NCBI RefSeq assembly: GCF_006335125.1
Contig: NZ_VDMO01000012.1
Location: 57,944-121,943 of the forward strand
Length of the DNA: 64,000 bases
From: Deinococcus radiopugnans ATCC 19172
GTDB taxonomy: Bacteria; Deinococcota; Deinococci; Deinococcales; Deinococcaceae
Direction: 5' to 3'
The position numbers and the translations under genes are program-made. Below the pieces are notes generated by a model that saw only the letters and a list, made by a program, of their open reading frames with translations, was not told the DNA's origin and did not search any database. How positions within the stretch are numbered: position 1 is the first letter of the stretch; each line of letters begins with the position of its first letter. Shown here piece after piece: positions 25,729 to 34,149 of the stretch.

Positions 25729-27723
25729 ATGGGTATGGAAAAACAGTCGTCTGCGGACCCCCAGGGCGTTGCTGCGGCCACCCCATCTCCAACTCCTGAA
25801 TCCACAGCCACCGGGGAGACGCAGGGAGTGTCCTGGCAGGCCCTCAAAGACCGTTTTCTGGAGGGCGTCCAGGCCGAAGGTTTCGCCGGGGTGCCGGAAC
25901 CGGACAGCCAGGAGTTTGCACCGTTTCTGGCCAAGCTCAATGCCAGGAATCCGGCGCTGGCCCGTGAGCTAGTTCAGGAAACCCGGCGCCTGCGGCGTGG
26001 CCTGGACCTGCCGTCCTCCGCCGCCGCCCGCCGCCGGGAACGCAGCCGCGACACCCGGCGCGTGCTGTTGATGCGTCAGACCCCTGACGGCCGCTGGGTG
26101 CTGGACAAACAGAAAGCGCCGGTCTACGGCATGCTGGGCCTGCTGGCCCTGGGCGGCCTGTTGACCGCCATCTATGCGCTGCCGAAACTCGACGGGAAAT
26201 CTGCCCTCGTTGCCACCACAGCGGCTCCCAGCACCTTGCCGGACGCGTCTCCCACACCCGTCACGGACCCGGCCAGCAAAGAGGCGCTGGAGCGTTCGCG
26301 TGAGCAGCTCCGCCAGGTCCGTGCCAACAAGACTGTGGCTGCTCCCCTCTCCCCAGCGGCAAAGAGCCCTTCGGCCACCACCCCGGCCAGGCCCAAGGCG
26401 CTGACCACCACTCAGAATCCGCCTCCACCGCCCAGCGTGCCGGTGGCTCCCGTCAGGTCCGCCGACTTTCAACCGGTGGCCGATACAGCCCGCACGACCT
26501 CTGGTTTTCAGCCTCAACGCGGGGCGACTTCCCCCAGCACTGTGGCCCCCCAAAACTTGTTGTATGCGCCCTCCTCTGAACCGCCAGAGGTGCTGCCTTT
26601 TGGGGGCGATTCGGTGGTTGCCGCGCGGCCCCCTGAAGCGGGGCCAAGCGCCACTCCACCCTCGAGCAGGCCAGCGCCTCCCGTGACCACGCCCCGCCTG
26701 AGCGCTCCAACAGCCCAGAAGCCTCCAGCATCTCCCAGTCCGGTCGGGACGACTGCACCTGTCCCGATCACCCCGATACCCTCTCCAGTGGTCCTCAAGG
26801 CGCCCGCGCCTGCCCTTCCCCCACCGCTGAACGTTGCTGGCAGTGACACCCCGGCAGCCCCCGCTCCGGCTCCACCGGACAGCGCCGAGGCGACCACGCC
26901 CTTCGGGGGCGACTTCAGATCACTGCCTAGCGCTGCTTCGGAGGAAGCTGCCCCTCAAGACCCTCCAGGCACCACGGTCACTGGGTCCGCCGCCTCCAGC
27001 CCCACGGCCTTCGCTCGCGGCATGGTCTATGAGCGCAAACCCCAGGCGGGGCCGGCAGATCAGCCCACCTCCGCCGTAACCCCACCGCCTACCTCCACGT
27101 CAACGGGAACGGAAACCCCCTTCGGTTCGGACACCGCCAACCCAGCCTCGAAGATTGGGGCAACCGGGCCGTTCACGCCGTTGCAACAGATTGCGGCCAC
27201 CCTGCTGACTGGCATTCGCACGCCCAATGGCGGTTCCGTGCCGGTGGTGGCCGTGACTGCTGAGGGTGGCTCCTTCGTGGGGGTGGCGACGGTCAATGCC
27301 GCTCTTGCGCGGGTGGACATTCTGTTTCGGCGCTACATCGCGCCGGACGGGAACATCCATCAGGTTGACGCGCTGGCTTACGCCCGTGACGGCAATGGGT
27401 TGACCCAGGGGATTCCCGCCGCCGTCGAAGTCTTCGCCCCCACCCTGGCCCTGGACGCAGCGCAGAACAGCGCCAACGCGCTCAACACCTACGTTCAGAA
27501 CGCTGCTGCCGCTGCGCTCAAGGGGGGAAGCGGCACCACCATCAACCTTGGCGACGGCCACACCCTGAGCGGCCCCTCGGCGGCCTCGCTGGCCCAGACC
27601 CTACTCGGCGGCCTCGGCGCGACATTCAAGATGCCGGAGAACACCCAGAGCATCCTCCGGGTGGCGTCGGTGAAATCAACGGCCCCCATGATCGTGATTG
27701 CCGGTCTGGGCGGTGGGCAGTGA
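25729..27723 (+). CDS. VirB10/TrbI-like protein
   Basis: This 664-residue protein has a cytoplasmic N-terminus (about 1-130), a single membrane helix (about 133-153, VYGMLGLLALGGLLTAIYAL), a very long Pro/Ala/Ser/Thr-rich periplasmic linker (about 160-470) and a C-terminal domain (about 480-664) that resembles the VirB10 beta-barrel domain (FVGVATVNAALARVDILFRRY, GLTQGIPAAVEVF). VirB10 spans both membranes and opens the channel. An ATG two codons later (MEKQSS) is an alternative start. It is divergent from the other T4SS genes and followed by a small membrane gene. Confidence 0.8.
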   Translation: MGMEKQSSADPQGVAAATPSPTPESTATGETQGVSWQALKDRFLEGVQAEGFAGVPEPDSQEFAPFLAKLNARNPALARELVQETRRLRRGLDLPSSAAARRRERSRDTRRVLLMRQTPDGRWVLDKQKAPVYGMLGLLALGGLLTAIYALPKLDGKSALVATTAAPSTLPDASPTPVTDPASKEALERSREQLRQVRANKTVAAPLSPAAKSPSATTPARPKALTTTQNPPPPPSVPVAPVRSADFQPVADTARTTSGFQPQRGATSPSTVAPQNLLYAPSSEPPEVLPFGGDSVVAARPPEAGPSATPPSSRPAPPVTTPRLSAPTAQKPPASPSPVGTTAPVPITPIPSPVVLKAPAPALPPPLNVAGSDTPAAPAPAPPDSAEATTPFGGDFRSLPSAASEEAAPQDPPGTTVTGSAASSPTAFARGMVYERKPQAGPADQPTSAVTPPPTSTSTGTETPFGSDTANPASKIGATGPFTPLQQIAATLLTGIRTPNGGSVPVVAVTAEGGSFVGVATVNAALARVDILFRRYIAPDGNIHQVDALAYARDGNGLTQGIPAAVEVFAPTLALDAAQNSANALNTYVQNAAAAALKGGSGTTINLGDGHTLSGPSAASLAQTLLGGLGATFKMPENTQSILRVASVKSTAPMIVIAGLGGGQ

Positions 27724-28013
27724 CGCTGAGCCTGGTTCAGATTGGTCTGGTGAGCCTGTGGCTGCTGGCCGCCATCGTGACCGGGGTGGTGGCCATCATG
27801 GGATTTGCCCGCACCGGACGCGCTCTGGGTTCTCTCATCATTTCTTCAGTAGCGCTGACTGGATCGTTTCTGTCCTTTCTTTGGCCCAAACTCGGTCATT
27901 GGGATTTCTACGCGGCTTTTGGGCTGTACCCGGCCCTGGTGGTGGCCGCCACCGCCCTGGTGCTGCCGTTGGCGGGCCGCCTGCTGCTCAAGCGAACTGC
28001 AAATGTGGACTGA
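27720..28013 (+). CDS. Three-helix membrane protein after the VirB10-like gene
   Basis: This 97-residue, very hydrophobic protein has segments at about 5-28, 37-56 and 67-88. The start is GTG overlapping the stop of the VirB10-like gene (GTGA), so the pair is translationally coupled. No family is recognised. The IS1182 element begins 107 bp after its stop. Confidence 0.7.
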   Translation: MTLSLVQIGLVSLWLLAAIVTGVVAIMGFARTGRALGSLIISSVALTGSFLSFLWPKLGHWDFYAAFGLYPALVVAATALVLPLAGRLLLKRTANVD

Positions 28014-28120
28014 TCCGAATCACGGCAGCGCTTATTTCTATTCCATTCGAGTTCATTCGAGCGGCTCGGCATGCCTGTGTTCTGGGCCTGGACGTGCAGA
28101 GCGGCCTGCAAGGCCAAGCT

Positions 28121-28168
28121 GGGGTAACGACAAGATCGATACTGGTGGCGAAGTCAGAATTATTCAAC
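28121..28168. repeat. Left terminal inverted repeat of the IS1182 element
   Basis: This 48-bp arm matches the reverse complement of 29861-29908 at all but one position. The arm is unusually long for this family. Confidence 0.88.
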
Positions 28169-28225
28169 TGGCACGGCAAAATTAGAGTGATCGCTGTATG
28201 CGGCAAGGGAAGCGCACACTAGGCC

Positions 28226-29869
28226 ATGAGCCTGCATCCTCAACCGTGGGGTGACATCCCCGAAGAAACTGCCCGGGTCGCGCGTGCCTCATTCCCAAAA
28301 GGCAACACGATCATGCGGCTGCACGACGAGTTCGGCGCGCTGTATCAGGATCAGGACTTCGCGGCCCTGTTTCCGCGCCACGGCCAGCCCGCCTGGTCTC
28401 CGTGGCGATTGGCACTGATCACCGTCTATCAATTCCTGGAACAACTCAGCGACCGGGGTGCTGCGGATGCCGTTCGGGGCAGGTTGGACTGGAAATACGC
28501 GCTGAGTCTGGACCTGGATGATTCTGGCTTTGACCATACGGTGCTCAGTGAGTTCCGAACCCGGCTGGTGAATGGCAATGTGGAACTGTTGTTGCTGGAT
28601 CAGATGCTCTCCCGGTTCCGGGAGAGCGGCCTGTTGAAGTCACGCGGAAAACAACGCACGGACTCCACCCATGTGTTGACCAGCGTTCGTGTGCTGACGC
28701 GTCACGAACATCTTGCCGAGACCCTCCGGGCGGCCCTCAACGCGCTGGCAACGGTCGATCCCTTATGGCTGAAGCCCTGGGTACCCGAGGCGTGGTTTGA
28801 ACGGTATGGGCGGCGCATGGAAGAGTTCCGACTGCCCAAAAGCAAGGCAAACCGGATGGTCTATCTTCAGCAAGTGGGTCAGGATGGCTTTCGTCTCCTC
28901 GACGCCCTGGAACAGGACGAGGACCTCGTTCAGCTTCGGTCGCTCCCTGCCATTCACCTTTTGCGTGCGGCGTGGCACCATCACTTTGAGCGCCAGCCGG
29001 ACGGTGTCCGGCTGCGAGATCCTGAAGAGTTGGGACCGCACTACGAGCGCTTCAACTCCCCATATGACCCAGGGGCGCGGTTCGCGCAGAAAAAGAATCG
29101 ACGGTGGCACGGCTATAAGGTGCACCTCACGGAGACGTGCGACGACGAACTGCCGCACCTGATCACGCACGTCCACACCGTCCCCGCATTCCAGGCAGAC
29201 ATTGACGCGATGACACCCGTCCACACCGCGTTGAGTCAAAAACAGGTTACGCCAGCCGAGCATTTCGTCGATTCAGCCTATGTCAGCACGGCGTCGCTGA
29301 TCACCAGCACAAATCCTGAGGGGACTGAAGTGATTGGGCCGATCCGGGCTGACCCACACTGGCAAAGCCGAGAACCAGATGCGTTCTCTACGGAGGCTTT
29401 TCAGATCGACTGGGAAGCCAGGGCAGTGACCTGTCCACAGGGTCATGTCTCACGCAAATGGCTGGTCAGGGAACGTCCGAAACGAACCGTGATCTCGGTG
29501 CGCTTCGCGCGCCGAGACTGCCTGCACTGCCCCGTACGTCAGCGCTGCACTCGCAACGTCAGTGGCCACGCTCGCGAACTGACCCTGATGCCTCAGGAAT
29601 TATTTGAGGCCAGACATGCACAGCGCACTGCCCAGCACGGTCAACCGTGGCTGACCCGCTATCACCGCCGCGCCGGAATTGAGGGGACGATTTCACAGGG
29701 AGTCAGGGCCTATGGCCTCCGTCAGGCTCGGTACCGTGGTGAACGGAAGACTCAACTTCAAGCGGGCTGTCTCGCAGCAGCGATCAATGTGGAGCGCCTG
29801 GTGGCTTGGTTGACCGGAAGACCCAGAGAAACGACACGTATCTCTAGATTTGCCGCGTTAGTTGGATAA
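28226..29869 (+). CDS. IS1182-family transposase
   Basis: This 547-residue DDE transposase appears full length. It has the N-terminal domain typical of the family (FRTRLVNGN...LLLDQML, KQRTDSTHVLTSVR with the first Asp), KVHLTETCDD with the second acidic stretch, a Cys-rich CLHCPVRQRC motif (about 437-446) and a C-terminal RYHRRAGIEGTISQGVRAYG with the catalytic Glu. The end of the frame overlaps the right inverted repeat. No frameshift is seen, so the element may still be active. Confidence 0.92.
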   Translation: MSLHPQPWGDIPEETARVARASFPKGNTIMRLHDEFGALYQDQDFAALFPRHGQPAWSPWRLALITVYQFLEQLSDRGAADAVRGRLDWKYALSLDLDDSGFDHTVLSEFRTRLVNGNVELLLLDQMLSRFRESGLLKSRGKQRTDSTHVLTSVRVLTRHEHLAETLRAALNALATVDPLWLKPWVPEAWFERYGRRMEEFRLPKSKANRMVYLQQVGQDGFRLLDALEQDEDLVQLRSLPAIHLLRAAWHHHFERQPDGVRLRDPEELGPHYERFNSPYDPGARFAQKKNRRWHGYKVHLTETCDDELPHLITHVHTVPAFQADIDAMTPVHTALSQKQVTPAEHFVDSAYVSTASLITSTNPEGTEVIGPIRADPHWQSREPDAFSTEAFQIDWEARAVTCPQGHVSRKWLVRERPKRTVISVRFARRDCLHCPVRQRCTRNVSGHARELTLMPQELFEARHAQRTAQHGQPWLTRYHRRAGIEGTISQGVRAYGLRQARYRGERKTQLQAGCLAAAINVERLVAWLTGRPRETTRISRFAALVG

Positions 29870-29908
29870 TTCTGACTTCGCCACCAGTATCGATCTTGTC
29901 GTTACCCC
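29861..29908. repeat. Right terminal inverted repeat of the IS1182 element
   Basis: This is the partner of 28121-28168. It overlaps the last codons of the transposase. Confidence 0.88.
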
Positions 29909-30211
29909 TACGTACGTCTGACACAGCTATTTCAAGGCTGAATCAGCATTTTAATAAGTGCCTCCAAACCAGAAGCGGCGTTTCCACTGAGTGGCCATCA
30001 GAAACCCGCACGGAGGAGCGTCAGCGGGCTCACAAGGCCCGGAAGCCGCCACCGCCCTGACACGGGCCAGGGAGAGGCTCCCAGCGCGGGGACAGGGCAA
30101 AGCCAGCCGTGAGGAGGTTCCCGGAGGGCGTGCGGATCTTGAAGTGATCCCTAAAGCCTGACGCAGCCCAGGCACGGGCTGAAAAATCTGGCCCATCACG
30201 CTCTCAAACGT
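29909..30211. other. 300-bp stretch without a gene
   Basis: No frame has both a start signal and natural composition. It separates the IS1182 element from the small inverted-repeat unit at 30212. Confidence 0.4.
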
Positions 30212-30323
30212 GAGTGCAACAGTCAGTTAAAGGACTGGAAGCGGCAGAACACCAAGAGCTGGAAGCCTGGGTGTTAGCTGCTTTTTCGGCATCAACTCAG
30301 ACGTTACACTGACTGTTGCATTC
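30212..30323. repeat. 112-bp MITE-like unit with 16-bp inverted ends
   Basis: The ends GAGTGCAACAGTCAGT (30212-30227) and, inverted, GAATGCAACAGTCAGT (30308-30323) match at 15 of 16 bases. The 80 bp between them do not code. The layout fits a miniature inverted-repeat element or the ends of a decayed IS. No target duplication is obvious. Confidence 0.45.
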
Positions 30324-30337
30324 GCCTCAAAGAGCGT

Positions 30338-30640
30338 TATGGACGCCATTCTTACCCTGCCCACCCTCGCGGGCCTGTCGAGGAGCCACCGGGGTGAAGT
30401 GGTGGAGGCGACGGCTTAGCGGCTGGCGGCCAGCTTCGAGGACGCCTCTGGGCGTGACTGATCTGGCAACCGCTGCGGGCCTATGACCAGGGTCAGGACT
30501 GAATCAAGGACGTGGCGCATCTGATGGCCCGCGTGCTGCACGACGTCAAGCACGAGCGCAGGATGGGCACGAAGATCAGCACGCCCCGTGCCCTGGTGGT
30601 AATGGATTGCGGAATTGTGGGCTGCTGGACGCCTTAAAGC
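30338..30640 (+). pseudogene. Decayed coding remnant
   Basis: From ATG 30339 the frame reads MDAILTLPTLAGLSRSHRGEVVEATA and then stops. A second stretch with strong third-position GC reads IKDVAHLMARVLHDVKHERR...ALVVMDCG after an in-frame TGA. Several stops and shifts break the frame, so this is a remnant, probably of a mobile-element or plasmid gene. The family is not recognised. Confidence 0.35.
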
Positions 30641-30670
30641 AGATCGCGCCGACGCGGGTGGGGAAGCCGC

Positions 30671-31996
30671 CTATTTGTACTCGAATGGGTTGAAGTTGAT
30701 GACTCCCCTGACTCGGCCCTGCTCATCTACGGTCGTGTCCTTATTCCACTCATGTGTCCGGTAGACTTCCACACCAATCTGCGCGTGGGGCGCATCTTGC
30801 TTCGGCGTCTTCTTGAGAAGCGCTTCGATGGCCTCTGCCGTTCCCTCTTTGTTTACTGCTGGGCCATAGCCGTAGTTGGCGGCACACCGCTGCCGCCGCC
30901 ACATCAGCTGTTGCTGGATTTCCGCACTATACGTCGCATGAAGTGCGGCGGTGTGCACGTTGAGTTGTTCCAGAAGATCCAAGACTTCGGGGGTGGTGGT
31001 CAGGTGCTGACTGCGAAGGCAGCCGAGAAGCATTCCCAAAAGAGGCCCGTTCTCCAAGCTCCCCAGGTGGTTGAGCAAAAATTTGCAGAGCTGTGGGTTG
31101 TCGCGCAGCAATTGGGGAATGGGGACGAAGACCGTTCCGCTGGCTGAATGCAACTGAAGCTCGTTGCGCTGGGGCAGCCAGCATTGCAGCAGCCCCTCGC
31201 CCAGATGACTGGGGAGCCGCAGTTTCAAAGCGTTCTCAACTCCCCCGACGCCGATGCGAGGGTCATTCTCTCTGTCGAGGCGGGCTTGCACCAGGCGCGC
31301 GGCCTCCCGCGCCTGGGCTGCCGCGCGCTCCCCCTGGTGCCGGGCGGCTGCCAGGCCTTGCCGCTGCCTGCGCTCCTGTTCGCTACGTCTCACCTCTTCG
31401 CGCCGACGTCTGGCGGCGGCCACCTGTCGCTCATATTCGCGCTGTTCCACCCGGCGTATGTGCTCCTCTACCCGGCGGTCAGCAGCCTGCCGATCCGCCC
31501 GCCTCTTCTGTTCGGCGAGCTGCCTCATCTGGTAGGGCGTCTTGGCTGGAGTCGCCGGGGTCACTGGGATCGCCGGAACAACGTGAGGGCGAGCTGATTT
31601 CTGTGTTTTTTTCTTTTTCTTCTTTGGCTGCTGGGTCTTGACCACGGGCGGCGTAGGCGCGCCGGCTGCCAGTGGGGGCGGCTGAGTGCCCACATACGTT
31701 TCCAGGACGGCCAGCATCCTGGGATAGGCGGTCCTGACCCAGGCCTGGGCCTCCTGGCTCAACGTGACGCCCTGGCACGCCTTGAGCAGGGTCCGGGCCT
31801 GCTGCACGCTCAGCATCTGGGGCCTGGCGGTAATTTCCTGGCAGGCCCAAGTGGAAAACGGCAGACTCCCCGAGAGCGGCACGTTCATCTCGGCTTGCTC
31901 CAGCAGCACCCGGGCCGTGTCCCGCAGAGGGTCCCACCTCAGAAGTTTGCAAGGGACGGCCTTGCCATCCACCCAGATCGTCAGCTCCAGGGACAT
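30671..31996 (-). CDS. Coiled-coil protein of unknown function
   Basis: This 441-residue protein has an N-terminal globular part (about 1-115), a Pro/Lys-rich linker with a run of six Lys (QQPKKKKKKTQK, about 123-134), a long Arg/Gln/Glu/Ala coiled coil (about 155-245) and a C-terminal helical domain (about 250-441, NEWNKDTTVDEQGRVRG-like end). The promoter looks leaderless: TATCCT lies five bases before the ATG. It sits between mobile remnants and the restriction locus. It could be a cargo gene of the element, but no function can be given. Confidence 0.7.
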   Translation of the reverse strand: MSLELTIWVDGKAVPCKLLRWDPLRDTARVLLEQAEMNVPLSGSLPFSTWACQEITARPQMLSVQQARTLLKACQGVTLSQEAQAWVRTAYPRMLAVLETYVGTQPPPLAAGAPTPPVVKTQQPKKKKKKTQKSARPHVVPAIPVTPATPAKTPYQMRQLAEQKRRADRQAADRRVEEHIRRVEQREYERQVAAARRRREEVRRSEQERRQRQGLAAARHQGERAAAQAREAARLVQARLDRENDPRIGVGGVENALKLRLPSHLGEGLLQCWLPQRNELQLHSASGTVFVPIPQLLRDNPQLCKFLLNHLGSLENGPLLGMLLGCLRSQHLTTTPEVLDLLEQLNVHTAALHATYSAEIQQQLMWRRQRCAANYGYGPAVNKEGTAEAIEALLKKTPKQDAPHAQIGVEVYRTHEWNKDTTVDEQGRVRGVINFNPFEYK

Positions 31997-32089
31997 AGCA
32001 AAGGATACGCGCCAGCCCAGCGCGCCGTTGCCGCATATGCCGCGTCCCCGGGCGGGCGGGCCGCATCAACGCTGTTGCTGCTAGGGGGG

Positions 32090-32123
32090 AGGGGAGTAGG
32101 GCTTGGCCAAGTCCTACTCCCCT
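32090..32123. terminator. 34-bp near-perfect palindrome after hsdS
   Basis: Two 17-bp arms meet without a loop and have one mismatch (AGGGGAGTAGG...CCTACTCCCCT). It lies 20 bp after the hsdS stop. There is no U-tract, so it may terminate weakly or act as a processing or protein-binding site. Confidence 0.5.
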
Positions 32124-32142
32124 TCTCTGGGTGGTTCCCCTC

Positions 32143-34149
32143 CTACTCCTCAAACAGCCCGTTCATACCCCGGTCTTTGTTCCGCTTCATAGCTTCCAGC
32201 CGCCGAATCGCGTCTTCCATGCTCGCCGCCTCGGGGATGCTGCGCGCCGGGCGGCTGCCGTCCTTGCGCGGCCTGCCCCGGCCCCGGCGCTCGGTCACGG
32301 GTTGCGCCGTCGCCTCTGCGGCCTCCTGTGCCGCCTTGCATGGCCGTCCGCGTCCCCTGGGGGCGTCTGCGCCAGCCGGGGCCTGCACCCGTACCCCTGA
32401 CGTCGTGGCGGGCCGTCCGGCGGACAGCGTGGGCGCGAGTTCGGCCATGACCGCCCGCAGCAGCTCGCCCTGCTTGGCGGTGCGCTCCGTCAGCCGCGCT
32501 TCCAGCACGTCGCATAGGCCTATGAGCTGGTCAATCTTGGCGACGACGCGGCGCTGCTCGGCGAGGGGGGGAAGGGGAAACAACATCTCTTCCACATCCG
32601 TCAAACGGAAACTGTTCTTGATTCCTCGCTGTGGTGCATTAAATTGCTCTTTTGCCACAGGAGAACGCATGTACTCTGCATAATATCTATTTCTAAGAGA
32701 GGGTAAAACCCTAAAAATACAAGAATGCTGATTTATATAGGCCTCTCCAAATTCATCCGGTATCAGCCCAAGATTTCCAACATCACCCGTGATTGATATA
32801 ATTAAATCATCTTTCTTAAGAATAGTCCGCGCCCCTTCAGCATTTTTGGGAGGATTAACATATCTAATTTTTTCGAGGCGTAATTTGTAATTGCCGCGCG
32901 AAAGATTACCCATAGTCACAAAGGTTGCACCAGAGTCAGCAAGATATTGAGACCAGTCGCGTGACCCAGAAGTAATCAACTGCGTAATTCGTCCAGCACG
33001 CACCCATGCCCACCCCTCCGGCACCTGATACGGCTGCTCGGCCTCGCTAACTGGCGGCAGGGGCTTGGGCGCTTTGATTTCCCCAGCGGCCACTAAACGG
33101 CGTTTCTCCCCCTCAATCTCGGCCAGCAGCTCCCGCGCTGTTCCCTCTGTCGGGTCTTGCGGCACCAGCTTGCCCATCACAGCCAGTTGCAATACCGCGC
33201 TCCGCAACTCGGCCACGTTCTGCGGTGTGGCATGCAGTTCGCCAAAGTGGTGGGCCAGAAACTGCCAGTTCTGCTGAAAGGTGGCAGGATCGGTGTCCGC
33301 CGTGATCTCGCGCAGGATGGCGCTCTGCACCTGCACGCGCTTCTGCTCCCGCTGGGCGCGCAGAGCCTCCAGCTCGTCGCAGCGGGTCATGAGCTGCTCA
33401 ATCCGGGCGACGATGCGGCGCTGCTCGGGGAGAGGGGGGAGGGGAACACATACTTCATTGGCTCTTCCAATAGTCAGTGTGTGCACTGTGGTCCCCATAC
33501 TCTCAGCATGAATAGTTTGTAACCAATACGCCGATTTTGCGAAATACTTAAGGTAAGAAGGATATAATTTATAGAAATTCTTGTATATTAAAACGCTAGC
33601 ATCTTTAAAATAGAATTTATCCTCAGGATGTACTATATAGGGAACACCTATGGTTCCCACGCCAGTTAGCATTAGATCACCAGGCTCTGGAGATAGACCG
33701 TCTTTAGAGAGCACTGCGAACAGTTCTTCAGAAATAAAGAGTTCGTTTTTGACATAACCACGTTGACTTAAACTGACTATTTCTCGCGCACGATAAAAGG
33801 GAATTCCCGAAGACTTCCAATCGCGCTGGTGAACGCGGCTGCTCGAACCAATCAGGCCTACATCTCCCAATCGCACCCACCGCCACCCCTCCGGCAGCCC
33901 ATACGGCATTTCTTCCGGCTCAATCGCGGGCAGGGGCTTGGGCGGCTTGATCTTGCCCTCGGCCACCAGGCGCTTTTTCTCAGCCTCAATCTCTTTCAGC
34001 AGGTCGTCGGCGGTGCCCTCGGCGGGGTCCTGTTCCACCAGCTTGCCCTGCATGGCGAGGGTCAGGATCAGCTCGCGCAGGCGTTTCAGGCCGTCCGGGG
34101 CGCTGAAGGCTTCGTCGAAGTGAGCGGCCAGCGCTGTGGGCTGGCTCAT
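32143..34149 (-). CDS. hsdS: Type I restriction-modification specificity subunit with AT-hook tail
   Basis: The 668-residue HsdS recognises the two halves of the DNA target for the HsdM/HsdR complex. It has two target-recognition domains (coded near 33450-33840 and 32640-32990), each preceded by a repeated conserved helix (LVEQDPAEGTADDLL / LVPQDPTEGTARELL) and followed by LPPLPEQRRIVARIEQL or LPPLAEQRRVVAKIDQL. Both recognition domains are coded by much more AT-rich DNA than the rest, suggesting domain swapping. An extra C-terminal tail (about 575-668) holds two AT-hook-like motifs, RGRGRPCK (about 595) and RRGRGRPRK (about 620). It overlaps hsdM by four bases. Confidence 0.92.
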   Translation of the reverse strand: MSQPTALAAHFDEAFSAPDGLKRLRELILTLAMQGKLVEQDPAEGTADDLLKEIEAEKKRLVAEGKIKPPKPLPAIEPEEMPYGLPEGWRWVRLGDVGLIGSSSRVHQRDWKSSGIPFYRAREIVSLSQRGYVKNELFISEELFAVLSKDGLSPEPGDLMLTGVGTIGVPYIVHPEDKFYFKDASVLIYKNFYKLYPSYLKYFAKSAYWLQTIHAESMGTTVHTLTIGRANEVCVPLPPLPEQRRIVARIEQLMTRCDELEALRAQREQKRVQVQSAILREITADTDPATFQQNWQFLAHHFGELHATPQNVAELRSAVLQLAVMGKLVPQDPTEGTARELLAEIEGEKRRLVAAGEIKAPKPLPPVSEAEQPYQVPEGWAWVRAGRITQLITSGSRDWSQYLADSGATFVTMGNLSRGNYKLRLEKIRYVNPPKNAEGARTILKKDDLIISITGDVGNLGLIPDEFGEAYINQHSCIFRVLPSLRNRYYAEYMRSPVAKEQFNAPQRGIKNSFRLTDVEEMLFPLPPLAEQRRVVAKIDQLIGLCDVLEARLTERTAKQGELLRAVMAELAPTLSAGRPATTSGVRVQAPAGADAPRGRGRPCKAAQEAAEATAQPVTERRGRGRPRKDGSRPARSIPEAASMEDAIRRLEAMKRNKDRGMNGLFEE

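Larger units (their letters stand above)
28121..29908 (+). mobile_element. IS1182-family insertion sequence, complete
   Basis: The element is 1788 bp, bounded by 48-bp inverted repeats (28121-28168 and 29861-29908) that differ at one base and begin GGGGTAACGACAAGATCGAT. It carries one intact transposase. The flanks (AAGCT on the left, TACGT on the right) show no target duplication, so either none was made, it decayed, or the ends recombined with another copy. Confidence 0.88.

Noticed and set aside
28118..29911. Target duplication of the IS1182 element
   Set aside because: Bases on both sides were compared by eye; no direct repeat of 3-8 bp is present.
29951..30199. 82-residue minus-strand frame after the IS1182 element
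   Set aside because: It has no binding site or TANNNT box and a low-complexity composition.
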